Assembly: GCA_002305275.1 (NCBI GenBank)
Contig: DBQO01000037.1
Coordinates: forward strand, 8,130 to 72,129
Direction: 5' to 3'
Length of the DNA stretch: 64,000 nucleotides
Origin: Bacteroidales bacterium UBA1392
GTDB lineage: Bacteria; Bacteroidota; Bacteroidia; Bacteroidales; UBA932
Shown piece after piece: positions 59,511-64,000 of the stretch (within the stretch, counting starts at the first letter, position 1; each line of letters begins with the position of its first letter). A program made the position numbers and the translations under genes. The notes beneath the pieces were generated by a model. That model was not told where the DNA came from and did no database searches. It saw only the letters and a program-made list of their open reading frames with translations.

Positions 59511-60440
59511 ATGGGATATACAGGAGAACTCATATCATTGGCGGTAGCATTTAGCTGGACGGCGACTGCACTTTTTGCCGAAGTTGGCACAAAGCGCATA
59601 GGGTCGCTGCAACTCAATATCATAAGGATGACATTGTCGCTACTGATGCTCGGTGCAACCCTTTGGATTGTGACAGGCACACCCTGGCCGAGCTTTGCAG
59701 ATGGCAAGACATGGCTCTGGCTACTGCTCTCCGGACTTGTGGGCTATGTATTCGGTGATTGGTGCCTATTCAACTCGTATATGATAATTGGAGCGCGTTT
59801 CGGCCAGCTCTTTATGACTCTTGCTCCGCCGGTAGCCGCCATCACGGGCTGGGCCCTATTAGGCGAGACTATATCATGGAAGGGAGTGCTTGGGATGGTG
59901 GTCACTCTCTCAGGAATTGCCATGTCCATTCTAAGCAGAAATCAGGGACACAAAGTAGCCGTTAAACTACCTGTCAAAGGAGTTTTATTTGGCATAGGTG
60001 CTGGAGTGGGACAAGGAGTTGGGCTCGTACTAAGCAAGGTGGGTATGGGTTTCTATGAGGCTGCAATCCCTGAAGGTGCCACTGCCGTTAGCGCAATGGT
60101 CCCTTTCGCCTCGACATTTATAAGAGCTGTAATGGGTGCCATCGGATTTATATTAATCCTTCTGATTAGAAAGGAAGGGCCAAAGCTTGTCCTTGCGCTG
60201 AATGACCGCCGTGGGATGTTTTATGCCACTCTCGCTACCATCACCGGCCCCTTTATCGGCGTCTCGCTCTCTCTTATGGCGGTCCAATATACAAATGCCG
60301 GCATAGCATCCACCATTATGGCACTTACACCAATTCTTATAATTCTTCCCTCTCATCTGATTTTCAAGCAAAAGGTAACTGTTGTCGAGGTAATCGGCGC
60401 CATCATCAGCATCGCCGGAGTGTCGTTATTTTTTCTTTAG
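59511..60440 (+). CDS. DMT-superfamily (EamA) transporter
   Basis: I use ATG 59511 (MGYTGELISLAVAFSWTATALF), 309 residues; the frame is open 12 bases upstream without ATG. Ten hydrophobic segments in two EamA repeats are visible (first about 5-140, with FSWTATALFAEVGTKRIG; second about 160-308, ending IIGAI-type helix EVIGAIISIAGVSLFFL). Each repeat has the GE-I-W motif region (LLGETISWKGVLGMVVTLSGIAM). Substrate unknown; family members export amino acids or other metabolites. It stands alone. Confidence 0.9.
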   Translation: MGYTGELISLAVAFSWTATALFAEVGTKRIGSLQLNIIRMTLSLLMLGATLWIVTGTPWPSFADGKTWLWLLLSGLVGYVFGDWCLFNSYMIIGARFGQLFMTLAPPVAAITGWALLGETISWKGVLGMVVTLSGIAMSILSRNQGHKVAVKLPVKGVLFGIGAGVGQGVGLVLSKVGMGFYEAAIPEGATAVSAMVPFASTFIRAVMGAIGFILILLIRKEGPKLVLALNDRRGMFYATLATITGPFIGVSLSLMAVQYTNAGIASTIMALTPILIILPSHLIFKQKVTVVEVIGAIISIAGVSLFFL

Positions 60441-60520
60441 AGGATAAATAGTTATCTGCCTAAAATGATGGGCAGCTTAGTTCATCCGTGAAAAGAAAAA
60501 TAGTTTCATAAATATTCTTT

Positions 60521-63139
60521 TTAAAGAATACTGAATCGCACCTTCAACACCACTGAAGCGCCTCGAAGAGGGCTTATAGTTGAGATATCAATGAGGTTGT
60601 TACTGCTAATGTAGTTAAATGTTTTATGGTTGAATAGGTTGCGAGTTTCGAGGCGGAATTCCATACGTTTATGGAGCCAGCCAAAGGATAGGTCTGAAAA
60701 GACCAGATGGCGGTGACTGCCTGAGACGGCGTCGTTGAAGTAATGTTCAACGGAGCCGTCCAGCCGGAAGCCGCGGCCAAGCACGAACTGGCCGGAAAGA
60801 CTCTGTTGCAGATAGGTGTAGCGCGAAATGTCCTCTCCTCCGGACATTCGGCTTGTTACAAATGACCCACTTCCACGATAGAATACCTGTGCCTTGTCGG
60901 AAAGTCGTGTCGTAGCAGTAAGCCTTCCCTGCCATAAGCCACGTAGCGAGGGTATCAGTTGCTCTTGCCGTAGTATCTGGGCTTGTTGCCATGTACGGTT
61001 CAGCGCAATGCCCAGAGTCGTGGCCAGTACGTTTATACGTTGGCTGTATGCCAGTTCAAAGCCGTAGCGATCGGAATGGTGTGCAATTGGCAGACTCTCT
61101 TGTCGTACCAATATCCCCTCAATGACCGAGCCCGTCAACAAGTCCTGTTCATTACGCGACCAAGTGCCACGCAATGATGTAATCATCCCAATCCATGGAT
61201 TCTTGTATTCAAGTCCGGCAGTAGCAGTCTTACCTGAACTATGCAAGAGTTGTCCGCTGCGACGACCGATGCTGCGATAATTCGTCATCAGATAGCCCAT
61301 ATAGAGACTATTCACACCTCCCACACCGGAGGTGAGTCGTGCATCAAAGTTGTAGCGCAGACCTCCTGCGATATCTCCCGAAAGGGAGAGCCTCGGAAGA
61401 AAATGGAAACGATGTTCCTGCTCATCCGCATAGCTAATGAGTCGAACGTTGAGAGGCAAATCGAGGGAAATCTTAAACCGTTCACCGGCGTTGTACTCGA
61501 ATCGGGGTGCCAAAATTACATCGAAACGACGGAGCGATACGTCATTGGTCATCGAATCTACAGCAGGAAAAGTATAGAATTCACTATCAGCCGGTAAAAA
61601 GGTTGACTCCATGTTTTCGATCCGAGCATTGAAATGAGCCCGGACCATCATCTGCCAATATCCTATGTTTTGTGACCAGCGAAGATTATTTTGGCTATCG
61701 AGCCGCCGCGTGTAAAGATGTTGTACGGCATTAGGAGCAAATTCAGTGGCCAGGTCATTGAAAGGCAGCGGCGAGACTTTAAGCGTGGCGCTCCCCTCCG
61801 TATAGGAAGTATTGGAATTGACGGAATAAATCCGTTCGTTCTTTCGAATCATATCAGAGAAACGATTCTCTATTGAAAAGGCCGGACGATATAGATTCTG
61901 ATTGATGCTACCTACAGTGCCGTTGGCGTCGTACAGCCGTCCCGTAATGTTCAGCCGCTCGTCTAAATAATGCGTTGCGCTATTATTCACGAGTCGTATC
62001 GAAACTTCAGCTTGATCGGTACGAATTTGTGAGGAGATGAGTTCCTCAACATCTACCGGTTGCTCTTGCAGGAAATAATAACGGGTCAGCGAACTACCCT
62101 CAGCTGTCTGACGATCGTGGATATATGATGCCCGCGCAGAAAGATCAATGGTAGGACGAAGGCGTGTTAGTACATTGGTCGAGATCGCATGGACATTATT
62201 CATAAGATAGCGCGAACGATCAACCGGCGGCTCTGATGGTGTACGCAAGTTCAACAGTGACGCAGCGCCTTCAATTGGCGGTATTTCAAACGAAATCAGT
62301 TCAGAGACCACCACATCGTCTCCCTCGTTGTTGGTTTTGTAAGTGAGCATTGTCTGAACTTTTCTGGTAAAATACATAGCCACTGCCTCTGCATTCCACA
62401 TCCAAGGCTTGTATCCTCCTCCCAGTTGAAGGGTTGTCGTCCAGGCTCCGCGAGCTGACTCTTTCAGCTTCAGATTAAGTGCCGCCTGGTCGGGACGTTC
62501 CAGTGATTCGAGTGCCCGTATAGGCTGGTGACGCTCATATACCTCTACCGAGGCTATATCCGATGCTTTAATATTGTTTGTTGCTACGCCATAGTTACGG
62601 CCAAGCATATCCATCCCCTCTATATATAAACGGATAATTTCCTTACCATTGTAAGAGACCTTGCCACTCTTTTCCACGTAGATACCCGGCATCTTCTTTA
62701 GCACATCGGCAATTGCCCGATCGGTACTGTCGAGGTATTGTGCCACAGTGTAAATAAGTGTATCTCCTCGCTGTCGCATCGGAGGTTCTTTAATACGCGC
62801 CTCCGCTATGGATAATGGTGCAGACTCAACAATAAGTTGCAACTGCTGCGTTCTTGCTGCAATCCGCCGTTCCAGGGGCTTGATGTCAAGCGCGTGGCAA
62901 CGTATCAGCAGTGAGTCGGCATTACCACGATATGTTAGTGAGAACGCACCTTCCGAGTCTGAGTTCTGGAAGCCCAACATAGATTTCCCGTCAACAGACA
63001 TCAGCATTACACCTATGCCGGCTGCAGGTCCCCCACCTTCCTCATCATACCTTACTGTACCTGAGATTACGCTCTGGGCAGAGGCTGTTGCCAAGTAAAA
63101 CAAGGCAACAAGTATCAGAAACAGGCGAATCTTTAGCAT
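60521..63139 (-). CDS. TonB-dependent-receptor-like outer membrane protein with carboxypeptidase-regulatory-like domain
   Basis: The 872-residue product has a signal peptide ending TASAQ. Residues about 24-105 are a CarboxypepD_reg-like sandwich (VISGTVRYDEEGGGPAAGIGV). A plug-like domain follows at about 125-220 (DTLIYTVAQYLDSTDRAIADVLKKMPGIYVEKSGKVSYNGKEI, in parts: IADVLKKMPGIYVEKSGKV). Then a barrel (about 230-872, OMP_b-brl_3 type) ends ASVVLKVRFSIL. Such receptors with the short TonB plug 'ADVLKKMPGI' are typically encoded with a GLPGLI protein, as here (12-base gap). Substrate unknown. Confidence 0.88.
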   Translation of the reverse strand: MLKIRLFLILVALFYLATASAQSVISGTVRYDEEGGGPAAGIGVMLMSVDGKSMLGFQNSDSEGAFSLTYRGNADSLLIRCHALDIKPLERRIAARTQQLQLIVESAPLSIAEARIKEPPMRQRGDTLIYTVAQYLDSTDRAIADVLKKMPGIYVEKSGKVSYNGKEIIRLYIEGMDMLGRNYGVATNNIKASDIASVEVYERHQPIRALESLERPDQAALNLKLKESARGAWTTTLQLGGGYKPWMWNAEAVAMYFTRKVQTMLTYKTNNEGDDVVVSELISFEIPPIEGAASLLNLRTPSEPPVDRSRYLMNNVHAISTNVLTRLRPTIDLSARASYIHDRQTAEGSSLTRYYFLQEQPVDVEELISSQIRTDQAEVSIRLVNNSATHYLDERLNITGRLYDANGTVGSINQNLYRPAFSIENRFSDMIRKNERIYSVNSNTSYTEGSATLKVSPLPFNDLATEFAPNAVQHLYTRRLDSQNNLRWSQNIGYWQMMVRAHFNARIENMESTFLPADSEFYTFPAVDSMTNDVSLRRFDVILAPRFEYNAGERFKISLDLPLNVRLISYADEQEHRFHFLPRLSLSGDIAGGLRYNFDARLTSGVGGVNSLYMGYLMTNYRSIGRRSGQLLHSSGKTATAGLEYKNPWIGMITSLRGTWSRNEQDLLTGSVIEGILVRQESLPIAHHSDRYGFELAYSQRINVLATTLGIALNRTWQQAQILRQEQLIPSLRGLWQGRLTATTRLSDKAQVFYRGSGSFVTSRMSGGEDISRYTYLQQSLSGQFVLGRGFRLDGSVEHYFNDAVSGSHRHLVFSDLSFGWLHKRMEFRLETRNLFNHKTFNYISSNNLIDISTISPLRGASVVLKVRFSIL

Positions 63140-63150
63140 GGTGATTTATA

Positions 63151-63957
63151 TTATCGCATCCAATCCAATTCTTTACGCCCAGGGGAGCGTCCATGTCCTA
63201 TCATCCAAGAGTTTCCGCTCTGACGCGCATCTTCTATCATTAACTCCCTGTGCCGTACAAGGGCCTCAAATACCTCAAAACGGCTCTTCTTTTCGTATGA
63301 TTTAAACAAATTATACAACACGATATCCCCACCCGGATTGGGAGTGAATGAGACTAACGAATAGCTGTATTGACCTTGATCTTCATAAGCTTCGCAGATC
63401 AAACCAGGCAACCCCCATAGTTTCCAAGGTCCTTGTGAAACAGGAACTTCAAGTGTGTACCAAGCTAGCCATTTTCTGCCACGAAAATTCGCCTCAGCCA
63501 AATAGCACTCAAACCCTAGTACAGTCTTAACGGAATCTCGGAACTCCCATTGAAGAGTTTCTCGTTCCTCCGTATATTCAACCCCTTTATTGTTAACTTT
63601 TGTCCTCACTGTTATCTGACCCTGTTCAGGATAATCTAAATAATAATAGTCACTATCATTACAGAGCAGATCTCGACTACGACCTTCTCTCGCGTATTGA
63701 CCCATAAGGTTTATCCATTTAGTGGTTCCATTAGGTGTCCGCTTTAAGGAATCGCTAAACAGAACGTCCTTACTGTAAAAACAGGAAACATTTCGCCCTA
63801 TGCGTAATATCATTGTATCAGCCTCTATTTGACCGGTCAGTGTATCCTTCATCGATCTATCAAGATAACGACACTCTATAATAGCAGGCTCGAGAATAAC
63901 ATTTTTTTGAGCAAATACTCCAATCTGAACCGATAAGAGTAAACAGGCAAAAGCCAT
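63151..63957 (-). CDS. GLPGLI family protein (start uncertain at window edge)
   Basis: The product has at least 268 residues. The first Met in the window (63957) begins MAFACLLLSVQIGVFAQ, a weak signal sequence without basic residues; the frame is open to the window edge, so the real start may lie outside. The defining motif WKLWGLPGLICEAY is present (about 181-194). The rest is beta-rich (TVLGFECYLAEANFRGRKWLAWYT). GLPGLI proteins are periplasmic/exported and occur next to TonB-dependent receptors of Bacteroidota; their role is unknown. It is 11 bases upstream of the receptor gene. Confidence 0.9.
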   Translation of the reverse strand: MAFACLLLSVQIGVFAQKNVILEPAIIECRYLDRSMKDTLTGQIEADTMILRIGRNVSCFYSKDVLFSDSLKRTPNGTTKWINLMGQYAREGRSRDLLCNDSDYYYLDYPEQGQITVRTKVNNKGVEYTEERETLQWEFRDSVKTVLGFECYLAEANFRGRKWLAWYTLEVPVSQGPWKLWGLPGLICEAYEDQGQYSYSLVSFTPNPGGDIVLYNLFKSYEKKSRFEVFEALVRHRELMIEDARQSGNSWMIGHGRSPGRKELDWMR

Positions 63958-64000
63958 TTTATTAAATACATTGATCCATACGTGTCCGGTAAAACTCCGG

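Noticed and set aside
1..64000. CRISPR array, tRNA or rRNA genes, insertion sequences, phage genes
   Set aside because: No regularly spaced direct repeats, cloverleaf-like sequences, rRNA motifs, transposase or integrase reading frames were found on either strand.

Overview
The window looks like chromosomal DNA of a member of the Bacteroidales (phylum Bacteroidota). Support comes from the many start-proximal TAnnTTTG promoter boxes (the Bacteroides -7 element), the fimbrillin / Mfa2-type adhesin genes, Oar-type and other TonB-dependent receptors, a GLPGLI protein, many short-signal lipoproteins and an ATP-dependent PEP carboxykinase. The genus cannot be fixed from the sequence. No rRNA, tRNA, CRISPR array, transposase or phage gene was seen.

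Layout. 0-16 kb is mostly core: a GIN-domain surface protein, then a minus-strand run rlmB / ABC-F / tatC / tatA / valS and maf / kdsC / recQ, followed on the plus strand by pckA and a large Oar-like TonB-dependent receptor. 16-27.5 kb is mostly cell envelope: two tandemly duplicated fimbrillin-like lipoproteins (with duplicated leaders) behind a 47-codon gene absent from any standard length cut-off, a DUF1846 protein, a small HTH regulator framed by a perfect 13-bp inverted repeat, a fimbrillin/Ig-repeat lipoprotein preceded by a perfect 14-bp inverted repeat, a DUF2202 ferritin-like lipoprotein and a small beta-barrel. 27.7-34 kb is one plus-strand operon: a LolA-like periplasmic protein, two FtsX-type permeases, an ATPase, an outer-membrane barrel and a lipoprotein hydrolase, which reads as one trans-envelope export machine. 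34-40.6 kb is a fimbria locus (DUF5119 divergent from DUF3575, DUF3868/OmpA, two FimA/Mfa1-like subunits, and an Mfa2-like anchor). 40.6-51.9 kb is housekeeping: a fused shikimate dehydrogenase-shikimate kinase, aroB, an AddB/AddA-like helicase-nuclease pair, a PhzF isomerase, a GNAT acetyltransferase and a GDSL hydrolase.

51.9-59.45 kb is the accessory part and the most unusual. It holds three consecutive minus-strand sRNA-like units, each with its own -7 box and folded or terminator-like body; two paralogous 48-residue membrane peptides (73% identical, near-leaderless, with conserved 3' sequence); an AbiEii-type nucleotidyltransferase toxin with its antitoxin; an orphan HsdR-N-type nuclease; orphan small genes; two perfectly identical 62-bp RNA/terminator-like repeats at the two ends of a 2.8-kb stretch; and one promoter-leader module copied in front of several otherwise unrelated units. 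I read this as an array of small self-contained cassettes that share regulatory parts; this reading is inference. 59.5-64 kb returns to envelope genes: a DMT permease, a TonB-receptor-like barrel and a GLPGLI protein that is probably its partner.
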